From: Pterois miles
Taxonomy: Eukaryota; Chordata; Actinopteri; Perciformes; Scorpaenidae
NCBI GenBank assembly: GCA_947000775.1
Contig: CAMQGK010000001.1
Span: 6,258,001-6,322,000 of the forward strand
Direction: 5' to 3'
DNA: 64,000 bases
The translations under genes and the position numbers were made by a program. Below, one piece after another: positions 15,481 to 64,000 of this stretch (its first letter is position 1; the number at the start of each line of letters is the position of its first letter). The notes below the pieces were generated by a model that worked only from the letters and a program-made list of their open reading frames with translations, was not told where the DNA came from and searched no databases.

Positions 15481-16022
15481 TGATGGGAATTCCGGCTCTT
15501 TCGGCTCCCAAACGGCTCCCAAACGGCTCTTCAGGTTATTTTGTTGCTTTAATTAATTTATTATCAACAACAATATAAAATTATGCACAAAATGAATTAC
15601 TAATGTAATTGTTATGTTAGCTGCATTGTCAGTAACAGCATCCCTCTTTTGCCACTTTGAGCAGCTCTTCTGCTCAGTTCTCAGAAGTGTGTTTGTCGCT
15701 GAACTCAAAACCATCCAGAAGACAGGACACCATTTTACAATTTTCAATAAAGTGACACGTAACTGACAAGAAGGATGCTGCTGTGGATTTTGTAACCCTC
15801 TCTTGCAGTGGATGCAAGTTCTCTGTCATGTAGGCCTGGGATGATTTTTGTTTTCCTGCTTGGAATTGCATACATAGGATTCAGTGCATGAATAAACTTC
15901 CTGAATCCTTTATCATCCACAGCTGAAAATGGATGGAAATCAAGTGCAATCATTTTTGCCAGTTCTTCATCAACTGAGTTATGTCTTGCTGCGGTCACAG
16001 ACTTCTGCACAAACTGTCTCAT
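15481..16022 (-). pseudogene. hAT-family transposase fragment
   Basis: The minus-strand frame entering at 16022 encodes about 92 residues, including DEELAKMIALDFHPFS, DDKGFRKFIHALNP and the phrase YAIPSRKT. These are hallmarks of hAT transposases of the ZBED-related type common in fish. The zinc finger and catalytic core are absent, and the peptide tail no longer follows the family. The left boundary near 15480 (AGTGATGGGAATTCCGGCTC) resembles a hAT terminus. No matching right terminus was found. It is a dead remnant. Confidence 0.65.
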
Positions 16023-16082
16023 AGAGCTCTGGGTTGGTTTAGGTGGTTGTGATGGTGTACAGCATGATGCTGTAGAACTAAT

Positions 16083-16128
16083 CTACTACTACTACTACTA
16101 CTACTGCAGCAGCAGCAGCAGCAACAGC
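16083..16128. repeat. (CTA)n followed by (CAG)n microsatellite
   Basis: About eight ACT/CTA triplets followed by imperfect CAG triplets. Confidence 0.85.
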
Positions 16129-16129
16129 T

Positions 16130-17973
16130 GCAGTAGACACACTGGCACCTTCATTAATATCACACTCAACTGACTGTTTTATCTTCCCATTGCTCTGATT
16201 GGTGGACTGTTCTCAGGTTGTTTGCCTGTGCAGGTTGTTTGTGGCTCTATATGATATTCCTGCAGACTCTGCACTCTGCCTTTGTATTGGCAATAAAATT
16301 GAAATGGTCCTGGTCTGGTCTGCTTTGTTTACCGCTTCAACATCACATGTAAAACACTGGTCACCACAGGACTCGCTGCTCTCCATTGTTTTACTTCCTT
16401 GAATTCTGTCGCACTAAATATACGCGTCTCAGCGCGATGACGTCAGCAGACACGCAGCAGTGAAAAGGGAGGCGACGCAGCTCGCTAGCGGGGGAGAGTT
16501 CAAAAACACAGTGTCAACCCACTAATTTCAGTGGGAAAGTGGCAAACACACACACACATGTCCCTTTGATCTTTACCGCGGGTTTCTAGGAGCTTTTGAG
16601 CTTTTTATAATGTCAACCCATTATATGTGAAACCAGTATATGTGTATGTAGACTGGGTCCCCCTTGGTTCTTAAGTTATGCTACGAGTTATTTTAAGCCA
16701 AACTACAATCTTCTCCTAAACCTGGACATACAAGATGTCAAGCAGCTTCCTGGCATCACCAAACTGATACAGCCACAACACGACCTCCTCTCCATGCCAG
16801 GTAGAGCCAGAGCAACATGACCTTGGCGACGGCCAAAAACCCAAATGGTGATAAAGAAATTAGACTTTCATAAGACCATATCATTAATTGCTGAGAGCAG
16901 AATTTCAAAATTAGTGTTTCATGATTCATTGTTGTACTTTTGATTATCACAGAAACACATTTTTACCATTTTTTAGCAGATGTCCACAGCACAGTAGAAC
17001 ATGTTGCTCCCTGCAGTCAACTGTAATATTAATAATCTTTCAAATATTTAATTTACATTATAACTGCAGTGGGAACTGGTGTGACAGTGTGACATGTAGC
17101 CTCAGGTGACTCAACAGTCGACAGGTGTATCGCATCAGTTTGACACCTTCATAAGATCAAAAAAGGTGATCATTCACATCCACATCAGGTCACAGAGACT
17201 TTATCAACAAATACCAAGATGACCACGACCAAAACCAAGATGGCAACGGCCAAAATCCACATCCACTGACATCCACACCAGGTCACAGATGGTGCCTTCA
17301 AATGAGGTGGTGTTTACCATGTTTTCAAGATGGGAAGTCGTGTACACAATATGCTTGCTGTTCAAGTGGTTAAGTCGTGAAGAACGCTGCTGAGTAACGG
17401 CAATATGAATGCTACTGTCTGAGTCTAGAAACCACAGAGGCTAACAAGTGAGCAAGTGTTACCGGCACCAGACCTCGGGGATGTCTGGGCCGGTAGAAAG
17501 GGCTGGAGACTCCAGCAGCTGTTCAGTACTCTCGTTTATAGTTCTAGTGACGCCGCTGATTTCCATCATCTAAAAGATATTGGAAGTACTTTATTACTTT
17601 ATTAATCTTATCCATGGGGTCTGTGTAACATCCGTTTATTCAATTAATGCATTTAATTTCGAACAATAACAAAAATAAGCGGAAACATGCGTCAGAAATG
17701 TGCTGTATTGTAAGCTTCCAACTCGGGTGACAGCGCTGTTTTAAATGGGTCCAATGAACAAGATTAACACGTTTCATTTGTGTTATCTGGTTTTACTTCA
17801 ACACTGTGATCTGCTGAGCAGACAAAGGACGCAGGTCTATTTCCCACATTAATAAAGCAGGTCAGGTATAACAAAGTCACATCAAATAAACTTCATTTGA
17901 GAAGTTGCAACCTGTATATTGTTATTATAGCGTCAAACTGCACAATTATGAACTGAAATGTGTAATCAATAAG
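16130..17973. other. Intergenic stretch with one inverted-repeat element fragment
   Basis: About 17289-17470 matches one end of the element at 42621-43117 (GGTGCCTTCAAATGAGGTGG, then GTGTTTACCATG). The rest is unremarkable; no gene is supported. Confidence 0.45.
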
Positions 17974-18738
17974 CACCGATGGAATGTAACTAAGTAATTT
18001 ACTCAAGTACTTTACTTTTGTACAATTCTGAGGTACATGTTCTTGAGTATTTCCATTTTATGCAACTTCCTACTTCTACTCTTTTGTAACACATAGGCTA
18101 ATATCGTACTTTTACTCCACTACATTACTGGATCAGATTCAGATTATATACTAATAATAATAATAATAGTAATAGTAATAATGAATGGATAGACTTTTTT
18201 TGATCCCAACTTGGGAAATTCTTGTGCTACAGCAGCAGGTCAGGGCCAAAGTACAGGCACAGTAAATATACAGTAAATATACACATCAAAACTAGAGATA
18301 AATATCTATAGTATACACAAGATAAAGAATATATTAGAATACACTATAAACATACCAAACTAATACAACTAGAAAACATAAAATATAAACATAATAGTAA
18401 TAATACTAATAATCATAATAAATACTGCAGGTTAAACTACTCAGCAGTATATAAAGTAGTTAAAATGAACTCCACCTTTACCAGCTGCAACATTAAAGTG
18501 ATGAACATATGAATGAATCAATGATTATAATCCAGTGATATCATATATGTGATTCTGAAATGGGCCATTCTACATAATGACTACTTTTACTTTTGGTACT
18601 TTAAGTGTATTTTAATGCTCACACTTTCATACTTTTACTGAAGTAAGATTTTGAATGCAGGATTTTTACTTGTAGTAAAGTATTTCTACACTACTACTTT
18701 GACTGAATTAAAAGATCTGAGTACTTCTTCCACCACTG
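17974..18738. mobile_element. hAT-like MITE carrying a nested LINE fragment
   Basis: The left end CACCGATGGAATGTAACTAA and the right end TTCCACCACTG (18728-18738) form a decayed terminal inverted repeat of the CAGTGGTGGAA kind. The flanks TCAATAAG and ACAATAAA could be an 8-bp target duplication with two changes. The interior has the ACTTTACTTTTGTAC/AAGTA words of this common fish family. A LINE-tail fragment lies at about 18190-18440, inside it, so the LINE inserted later. Confidence 0.6.
18190..18440 (-). mobile_element. LINE 3'-UTR fragment nested in MITE
   Basis: The sequence GATCCCAACTTGGGAAATTC, followed by an A-rich, ATA-rich stretch, resembles the minus-strand 3' end of Rex1/L2-like fish LINEs. 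It is flanked by TAATAATAGTAATA-type repeats. Confidence 0.5.
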
Positions 18739-20287
18739 ACAATAAACAAGATGGAATAAATACTATTAACAGCAGCTTTGACTTTTTATTTTAACATATG
18801 CTGACACGTTGAAAATGCTGAAATAAAGTCAATCTCTCCTTCGTTGTGCTCTGTGACACGCTGAGCACAAACTATGAGCGCTGTGCTGTAAACCAGCGTC
18901 TGTTTGCCATGCAGGTGCAGGTGCACTCTTGAAATGAGTCAGCGTGAGGAGAGCGAGGCCGGGGTCCATCCTCCTGAGACCCCTCTGTGTGGAGAACATG
19001 GCAGCCAGATCATGGCTCATGGGTGAGATGAGGATCTCTAACTGCCTCCTGTTCACTCCAAGCCTCCCAGGAAGATTGCTGGCCGTTGATCCCAATGTTT
19101 GTAGCAGCCAAACGGTGGTACTGCAACTTCTGTCTCCATAACATGACATCGTTGGACCAACTCTGCAGTACGAACACTCTAATAGTCCTTATTTAAATCA
19201 TTAGGTCCTAAAAGTTGTAAAACAAACTAATGGCTGAATCCAGAGTTATTTCCTTCCTCTGTTTATGTCTGTGGAGACCCATCCCTGATGTTGGGACGCC
19301 GTGACCGAGTCATGTGACCGAGCGGATGCTACTGAGCATATCGGACAAGTGCACTATAGGGCCTAATAAGACCCCAGAAGATTCGGGTACTTTTCCTACT
19401 GACTTCATGCGCCACTGAGCAGCTGTCATAGGAATGAACGGGGGCCCGCTAATACAACCATGGTTCGCTCCAGAGTCAGCACTCCACCATCTTTAGTCCA
19501 AACTGTGTGTTGTTGTGTTACAACAAAGAATGTGTATTGATAAGAGGTGAAAGTCTGTTGTTGGTTCCATTGGTCCAGCTGGTAGTTTCTGTGTATCCAG
19601 CAGTCTAATCTAGTTTCTAATGTCCCATCCTGGTGGTCTTTCTCTCCTGTCTACTAGCCTGAGTACAGAAACCTTCAAGTGGAGGTGCCGCATAAGGTCA
19701 ATGAGTCCCATGTCAGATTTCAAGCAAAGACCCTCTTGCACGTAAGTTTTTATTAACATTAAAATATAACTGCATTCATGTACATTTTGCCCACACACTG
19801 TTAGGGTTAGGTAAATATGATTCAGTACTTGAGTTGAGGACGCACCTTTCTGAGTCTTTCTGCACAGCTAATCGATGAGTCAACAAAAAAGTCTTGGTTC
19901 TGTTTCTGTTCAGAAAACATAGTCATGTGGTGGCATTGTAAATGTTAGATGTTAGAGACGCTACTCCCCTAACAAGAAGTAAACTTTTACTGACAGGCCT
20001 CATTATGAACATTTTGTACCGTCACACATAACATGTATAATCCTCTTTTGCTTTATTCCACACACTGAAATCCTGCTGCTTTTGTATTTAATGTTTATTT
20101 TCATACTGGTGAGGTAACGGTGCGTATTATTTGCTGCAGTCTACGTGATGCATTGATGGTCCGTGCAGCCGACGATGCTGATTTGGTCCAGTCTCCAGAC
20201 CAGTCCGGTCCAGAGTGAGTCTAATCTGCTAACCTCATCAACATTATTTCACACACTGGAACAAGCGGTTGCAAGATGATGACGACT
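18739..20287. other. Intergenic stretch, no gene seen
   Basis: About 18830-19150 is moderately GC-rich and open for 106 codons on the minus strand. The peptide matches nothing I recognise and lacks splice-site support, so no gene is called. Confidence 0.4.
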
Positions 20288-20990
20288 TTGCATTAACACG
20301 TTATTATCATGTTAACTTTGACAGCCCTAGAAATGATATATGGCATGATATACGATAATATGTTTATCCATATTGCAGATCTACACTTGCAGCTTAAATC
20401 TTTGTACCAACTGTATGCATTTTACTTAATGTGCTGTGTTTCTCACAGGGAACGAGACAAGGTGATCCATGAGACGCATGTCGAAAGTAGGATGGAAATT
20501 TTGTTGAAGCATCTGCCATCAGCGACTACTACTGGCCTGTTTACTGCATCGTGCCTGCTGCTGGTTCCACTCATCACGATCCTACGTCGTCATTCTTAAG
20601 AAAAGCGGTAATCATGCATTAACGCAAATTCAGTTTAACATCATTAATTTCTTTAACACATTAGCACAAGGTTTAAAGCTAGAGTGAAGATATTGATATC
20701 ACATGAAACTAGAACTGGAGGATAAATGCACTAAACTTTCATGGCCATTTTCAAAGGGGTCCCTTGACCTCTGACCTCACATGCAGTCTGGATCAAGTCA
20801 TAGTCAAGCCAGCACACTGACACACTGAAAGCTGTTGTTGATTGTTGGGCTGCAGTTTGCCATGTTATGATTTGAGCATATTTTTTTTATGCTAAAGTCA
20901 GAACCTGGGAGGGTTTCTGTCATTGTTTTGTGTCGTTAACTGGTTTCCAATAATAAATATATACATACATTTGCATAAAGCAGAATATTT
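20288..20990 (-). mobile_element. Fragments of the GGGCTGTCAA element family
   Basis: One terminus (CATGTTAACTTTGACAGCCC) ends at about 20331. A second, separate piece at about 20606-20990 carries AACGCAAATT, CCATTTTCAAAGGGGTCCCT and the ATACATACATTTGCATAAAG segment, in the opposite orientation to the 5549-6248 copy. Between them is sequence unrelated to that copy. Confidence 0.55.
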
Positions 20991-21629
20991 ATTTTATATA
21001 GTTTATATAGTTCATCCTAACTGGATGTGACGCAAAAATCAGCTTGATTACATTGTTTTCTATAAATAGCAGATAGGTCTTATCCTGTGATGGATAGACA
21101 TCATCCTGCTCTTGAATCTCCTGTGAAGAGTTCAAGTGCTTTGTTGGATTATAATCATTATTATGTTGAGAATAAAATCACGTGTAAACACTGTGGCTCT
21201 GTGGCTATTATGTGCTACACAATTAGATAATTATTAATTCCATGTGAAAGCTGCATATAAATATTTCTAAACGTTAGATTTTTTTAAAATTTGAAATATA
21301 GCATAAAATGGAAAAAAACGAAGTACAAAACAATTATACTACTTTACTTTATATATATGATTATTTTATTTTATTTTATTTCATTTTACTCCCCACGTCT
21401 ATTAAACTTAACTGTCCATTTAAAAGCAGGGTGATAAGAAGTGTCATTTCATAAGTAGGGGATTCTGTTGCCGGTGTTAACTCTTTATATAATATATTAT
21501 TGCTAATTTTACATTTTGATAGCATCCAACATGATACAAATAATATAATTTTATATCACATTTCTAAAACCAGACCCACTTTTCTGATTGTCTTTTTAGA
21601 TTAAACATCTTGACACGACGCCACCCCTC

Positions 21630-22360
21630 CGGTCCGAGTTGGTCTCGTCCATGTCTCCAGCATCAAACGCACATGTTGGGTGTGTTGTGTTGAGGATTGC
21701 AGCGATATTACAGCATTTCGTGAACCTCTGCGCTCCGTTACGTTATAGTTTGTTCTCCAGTTACCGCAGTTACGCTGCGGTAAGTGTCACAGTCATTGAG
21801 AAATACGCAATAATCAGATTTATAGTAGAAAGCACTTGGGGTGAGGAGATTGACACGCGTCCCGGCGTGGCTGCACACGGTTGCTGTTCACCTGTGAAGG
21901 TATGTACACCGACACTCTCTCTATATGTGTGTTTAATTACCTGTGAGGCTGTTGTGTTAATTTAATATTCATTGCATCATGCTCATGTCTGTTAAAGAGT
22001 GTACTGAAGTCAGTTTTACCGGCTAGCAGCGCCCCGTTAGCTTCCCGTCCTCAGCTGTCAACATGTGAGACGTTCAGGCTCCTGCTGTTTAACTACCAGG
22101 TCACTGTCTAATGATATAAATTAAACTACACGTAGAAAAATGAAGTGACTTAATTCATGGCTGCGGTTTGCAACTTGGGGCCGTAAATGAGTCGCTGTTC
22201 AGCTAGTTGTGAAGAAAACGCTGAGCCAGCCGCCCGGCTGCAGTGCCACGTAGCTAGCCGGCTAATGGAGCAGAGCAGCCGGGGAAGTTCTGCAGAATCA
22301 CTGCATCTGATTCATGCGATGAACCAGCAGACTGTGGAGGAAAAACTACTCCGGTATGGA
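21630..22360 (+). promoter_or_regulatory. Candidate BRF1 promoter and 5' non-coding exon
   Basis: This stretch is richer in CpG than the surrounding DNA. It has two strong splice-donor matches, GCG|GTAAGT with the junction after 21779 and GAAG|GTATGT with the junction after 21899. The first BRF1 coding exon begins with an acceptor and 25 bases of leader (24727-24751), so a non-coding first exon is expected upstream. This is the best place seen for it. No TATA box is evident. Confidence 0.35.
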
Positions 22361-22439
22361 GGACACAACCTGCCAACAGCAAAAATAAATGGATATATAA
22401 ATGTCATTAAATGTAGCAAAAATATTAAAAATAAATACA

Positions 22440-23480
<1,041 letters not shown>

Positions 23481-24751
23481 TTCATCAGTTCATAACGCTA
23501 CAGTCTGACTAGTCCCCACTAGTCAGATGAAGCCACTTGGATAAGGGGCGAAACGTCTTCAGAGACAAATCTAAGTCCAGTTGCCTTCGATTCAATTGTT
23601 GCCAGAATTGGGCTCATTGGATCCACAAAATGATGATTGGATGGCGAGTACTTCTTTTGTGTAAAATGCCCAGAAACCCTCTTATTGTCAGTCCAGCTAG
23701 GAAAGCCATCCATGCTCTGAATGCTCCAGGTCTCTAGTTTGTGGCTGTAAAGTTTCATGGGGCTGTTATTATCCTAAAGGTCACCTAGAGGTCATTTTAT
23801 ACAGTGAAGTGGCTATGGGGACTAGCATCATCACACATGAATACAGTTGGACTGACTGGATCCACCAGAGTCTCAGCTTTACAGTGAAATCCAATTTATG
23901 TAAATTAAGACTGTTTATGTTTATGTTTACCCCAGTATGCAGAAATATTAAAAAATACACCAATTATAGAATAGGTGAAAATAGTACATTTATACTGCAT
24001 CCAAAAAATTTGTTGCATGCGTGGTTTTTGTTCAAAATGGCATGTGATTAGTAGATACTAGCAGTACCAGTAGTGATTACTGGTGGGGACCCAGAGAACC
24101 CATTTTCATTCACATATCCTGAGGTCATAGGTCAAGAGACCCCTTTGAAAATGGCCATGACAGGTTTTTTTTTTGTTGCGTTACATATCCTCCTGCTTGA
24201 CATTATAGATGACCTGGTTAGTATCAGTGGATTTGTTGGGTTTTCTAGTTTCATATGATATGTAGCTGTAGCTCCAGTCTAGGTCTAACACTGAACCTGC
24301 TGCAGCCTCAGACAGACAGTAAAGTCAGTTTAGATCCTCTGTGGGTCTCAGGGATAAAAATAAGCTCATATCTTACTTAATATTGAGGTTTTACTTTCAA
24401 ACCTCTCCTTTATTCTCTATGCACCATATTTCTAAAGATTGTCATATTTTTATGTTAAATTCTCATTTGTAATGTAACTAAAGTTAACTGATAAACGTAG
24501 TGCAGTAAAAAGTATTTCCCTCTGAAGTATGAAGTGTCACAAAATGGAAACATTAAAATACCTCGTATTTGTACTCATGTACAGTTCTTGAGTAAATGTA
24601 CTTACATTTACATTTCTCTACTGGAGTTGATAAAAATCCATAAAAAACAAAAACAAAAGAATATATGATATCTAATTTTTGTTGCTTAAATCTGTGGTTT
24701 TAATTTCTCTCATCTTTTCCCATCAGGCTTTGAGGCTCGCCGTGTGACACC

Positions 24752-60783
<36,032 letters not shown>

Positions 60784-61406
60784 GTAACCATGAGACGAGG
60801 TGGCGTTTGATAGAAGGAGCTTTTTTTTTTTGTAATTCCTGGTGCTGGAAGCAGCCTGGAGGCTGTGAGCAGCAGGTCGGTCATCAGAGGATTCCTGGTT
60901 TCAGTCCTCTGAGAAAAACACTCTCTGCTCAGTTGGCATCCAACATCAAGGTGCCCTTAATCAGGACACTTCAACTTCAGATACTCAGACCACCAGTGTT
61001 TATAGCTCAGTCTGACACTTCTTATTCTAACCTTATAATACAACAACCTCACACTTCTCTAACAGGGATGAATATAAGTGGAATACATGGCAGATTTTAC
61101 TTTGCAGCTTGTTATTTTATCAGTGAGAGGAAAGGAGTTAGTGTAAAGGCTTCTTGTACACAATACAACAAGACTCGGTCAAAACCGAGTATATGTCTGG
61201 AACGTGTGGTCAGTCTGTGAATTTGTGGCTTAACTGTTACACAAATAGTCAGTGGTCATGTCTATAATGTTAAATCTGGTATTCATGAATGTACTGCAGT
61301 AGCATATCAAAGCATTTTAAAGCTATTTATGAAAAACAGGCAAGAATGTTAGAAATGAAGTTGCAAGAACCATTTTTTCCACTTACACTAACTGCTAATG
61401 CTCCTG

Positions 61407-62761
61407 GACCGGGGACAGTGAACGCAGCACCGTGGCTGCTGCAGTAACTCTCCTGACGGTGAACCGGAGACAGTGAACGCAGCACCGTGGCTGCTGCAGT
61501 AACTCTCCTGACGGTGAACCGGAGACAGTGAACGCAGCACCGTGGCTGCTGCAGTAACTCTCCTGACGGTGAACCGGAGACAGTGAACGCAGCACCGTGG
61601 CCGCTACAGTAACTCTCCTGACGGTGAACCGGAGACAGTGAACGCAGCACTGTGGCCGCTACAGTAACTCTCCTGACGGTGAGCCGGAGACAGTGAACGC
61701 AGCACCGTAACTCCCCTGACGGTGAACCGGAGACGGTGAACGCAGCACCGTGGCTGCTACAGTAACTCTCCTGACTGTGAACTGGAGACAATGAACGCAG
61801 CACCGTGGCTGCTACAGTAACTCTCCTGACGGTGAACTGGAGACAGTGAATGCAGCACCGTTGCTGCTACGGTAACTCTCCTGACGGTGAGCCGGAGACA
61901 GTGAACACAGCACCGTAACTCCCCTGACGGTGAACCGGAGACGGTGAACGCAGCACCGTGGCTGCTACAGTAACTCTCCTGACGGTGAACTGGAGACAGT
62001 GAACGCAGCACCGTGGCTGCTACAGTAACTCTCCTGACGGTGAACTGGAGACAGTGAACGCAGCACCATGGCTGCTACAGTAACTCTCCTGATGGTGAAC
62101 TGGAGACAGTGAACGCAGCACCGTGGCTGCTACAGTAACTCTCATGACGGTGAACTGGAGACAGTGAACGCAGCACCGTGGCTGCTACAGTAACTCTCCT
62201 GATGGTGAACCGGAGACAGTGAACGCAGCACCGTGGCTGCTACAGTAACTCTCCTGATGGTGAACCGGAGACAGTGAACGCAGCACCGTGGCTGCTACAG
62301 TAACTCTCCTGACGGTGAACCGGAGACAGTGAACGCAGCACCGTGGCTGCTACAGTAACTCTCCTGATGGTGAACCGGAGACAGTGAACGCAGCACCGTG
62401 GCTGCTACAGTAACTCTCCTGACGGTGAACTGGAGACAGTGAACGCAGCACCGTGGCTGCTACAGTAACTCTCCTGACGGTGAACTGGAGACAGTGAACG
62501 CAGCACCATGGCTGCTACAGTAACTCTCCTGACGGTGAACCGGAGACAGTGAAAGCAGCACCGTGGCTGCTACAGTAACTCTCCTGACGGTGAACCGGAG
62601 ACAGTGAACGCAGCACCGTGGCTGCTACAGTAACTCTCCTGACGGTGAACCGGAGACAGTGAACGCAGCACCGTGGCTGCTACAGTAACTCTCCTGACGG
62701 TGAACCGGAGACAGTGAACGCAGCACCGTGGCTGCTACAGTAACCCTCCTGACGGTGAACT
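61407..62761. repeat. 55-bp minisatellite, about 25 units
   Basis: The unit contains GGAGACAGTGAACGCAGCAC, then CGTGGCTGCTACAGTAACTC, then TCCTGACGGTGAACC. The period is 55, checked at 61441 and 61496. Two units, at about 61703 and 61911, share the same 12-base deletion (43 bp each), are preceded by GAGCC for GAACC and followed by AGACGGTG for AGACAGTG. They are 208 bases apart (3 x 55 + 43), so a block was duplicated. CACCGT and ACGGTG within each unit form an inverted pair. Confidence 0.95.
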
Positions 62762-64000
62762 GTTGACTCTGTTGTCTGTTGTGCTCATATACTGCAGCTG
62801 ACACACCCCTGCATGCAAATTTAAGATCTTGTTGGTTAACGGTTAATAATCGGTTAACAAGGGTTGGTTATTGGTTAAGAAAATGTTTCAAAATTAGCAT
62901 CCCTATTTCAAGGACATTGAAATTAGCCCCGAATAATTCAGAAACAGTCCGAAAATGCAGCTTAAAGAGTCTTAAAATTGTTGTTGTTTCTTGTACTGTT
63001 TTTCTGGTGAGAAAAGTAATGACGGTAATCATGCACACCCACTTCTGATGGGTCAGCAGCTCCTTTTCACTTTCAGCTTTTGAATGATTACATAAGCGTT
63101 GTTTCTACTCTAACGGCCTTTTAAAAATGATTTGATGTCTTTTTCAAGTGCTGTCAGTAACATGAAAAAACAGTTGTTTTCTCCGGTGTTGTTTTGCTGA
63201 ACCTGACCTCTGACCTCTTCCTGTAGGAGGCAAGTGAAATGAGAATTTCCTCCATACAGATCAATAATGTAACACAGGCACATTAACCAAGAGGTCGAGT
63301 GCACTTTGTATCATGAACAGAGTGTTTGGCCTCCAACCGGCTGAGTAGCTGGTGAATCCTGACATTCACCTGTGTCTCGCACAGGTTTTGCTGCCAACTA
63401 GGCTAACAAATGTGTTTGGGCCTTTTTATTATCTGCCAAAGAGACAAGTGGGTGAGGCCAACCTGCCAGCACCTGCCTAAACTTACCACAGTTAGTCTGC
63501 TGTTGATTCTCCACCCCTGACTTTATGTGAAACAGCTGAGCTCAAAGCTTGTTCTCGCCTTGCTGCGTCAACGTGAACACACTCTGCTTTGATGCATTAC
63601 CAGCTAAGACGTCCTGAAATCAAATCACAGGGCTGCCTGCATGTTTACACTCACCGTTTCAATTTTGGTCTTTCTCTGTTCCTCTGCTGCATTGCCTGAA
63701 TAATTAATTTCTCATCATAAATCATTGAGAAGGATACAGTTGAATGGAAGACGGAGAAGTTTCTTCCCAAATATGATGCAAATAGATATCAGTGCTGTAT
63801 GAAAAAAGTTCAAGGACGAAGAAGTCATAAAAGTAAAGTAATAAATGAGTTAAATCTGCATTAAGCAATGAAATCCAGCAGCTTTGAAGTTACGTGGTTT
63901 TAAGGTAACAGCAGTAAAATGTTTGAGAGTCGTCAGTGGAGCTAAGCCATCACTTCAGTCCTAAAGGCTGTTAGAAGTGTGCATGTAGATGTAGAAGCAC
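62762..64000. other. BRF1 intron 6, right edge
   Basis: No exon that continues the second cyclin repeat is seen. No repeat family was recognised with confidence; the stretch appears to be unique intronic DNA. Confidence 0.45.

Noticed and set aside
18829..19149. 106-codon minus-strand frame
   Set aside because: The peptide is not recognised, has no acceptor or donor pair and no repeat or family support.
61407..62761. CRISPR-like array
   Set aside because: Units are directly contiguous with no unique spacers, the host is a vertebrate, and the unit is a plain minisatellite.

Overview
The window is nuclear DNA from a bony fish, most likely a spiny-rayed teleost. Three vertebrate protein-coding genes are recognisable. 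They sit in a background full of fish-type repeats: L2/CR1-like LINE pieces, two tRNA-headed SINE families, several short inverted-repeat (MITE-like) DNA elements, hAT remnants, and long dinucleotide and trinucleotide microsatellites. All assignments are made by reading the sequence and comparing with remembered families; no database search was run.

Layout. Positions 1-2002 hold a 5'-truncated, broken LINE on the minus strand, lying in an intron or flank of BAG5. Positions 2276-2816 (+) are the 3'-terminal coding exon of BAG5, an Hsp70 co-chaperone, whose earlier exons lie off the left edge. Positions 2900-24700 contain no gene I can support. This stretch holds repeats, one homeobox/POU-site-rich island near 3210-3300 that looks like a conserved non-coding element, a perfect CTCF core at 12431, and a possible 5' non-coding region of the next gene at 21630-22360. 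Positions 24752-60783 (+) carry the first six coding exons of BRF1, the TFIIB-related subunit of RNA polymerase III factor TFIIIB. They encode the zinc ribbon, the first cyclin fold and the start of the second. The gene continues past the right edge. Inside the intron between BRF1 coding exons 5 and 6, on the opposite strand, lies a complete four-exon BTBD6 (52038-55235), a BTB-BACK-PHR adaptor of CUL3 ubiquitin ligases, with a CpG-rich upstream region at 55490-56050. The last BRF1 intron in the window holds a 1.35-kb minisatellite (61407-62761) of about 25 units of 55 bp, with an internal 208-bp higher-order duplication.

The genes do not form a pathway. Their shared feature is position: as I recall, all three map to human 14q32, and BTBD6 is antisense-nested within BRF1 in human too, so this appears to be an old syntenic block. 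The most checkable observations are the nested gene pair, the conserved-element candidate at 3205-3300, the higher-order minisatellite, the SINE/LINE shared 3' tail, the same-orientation CTCF-like motifs and a large foldback element at 50130-50404. I found no convincing undescribed protein system.
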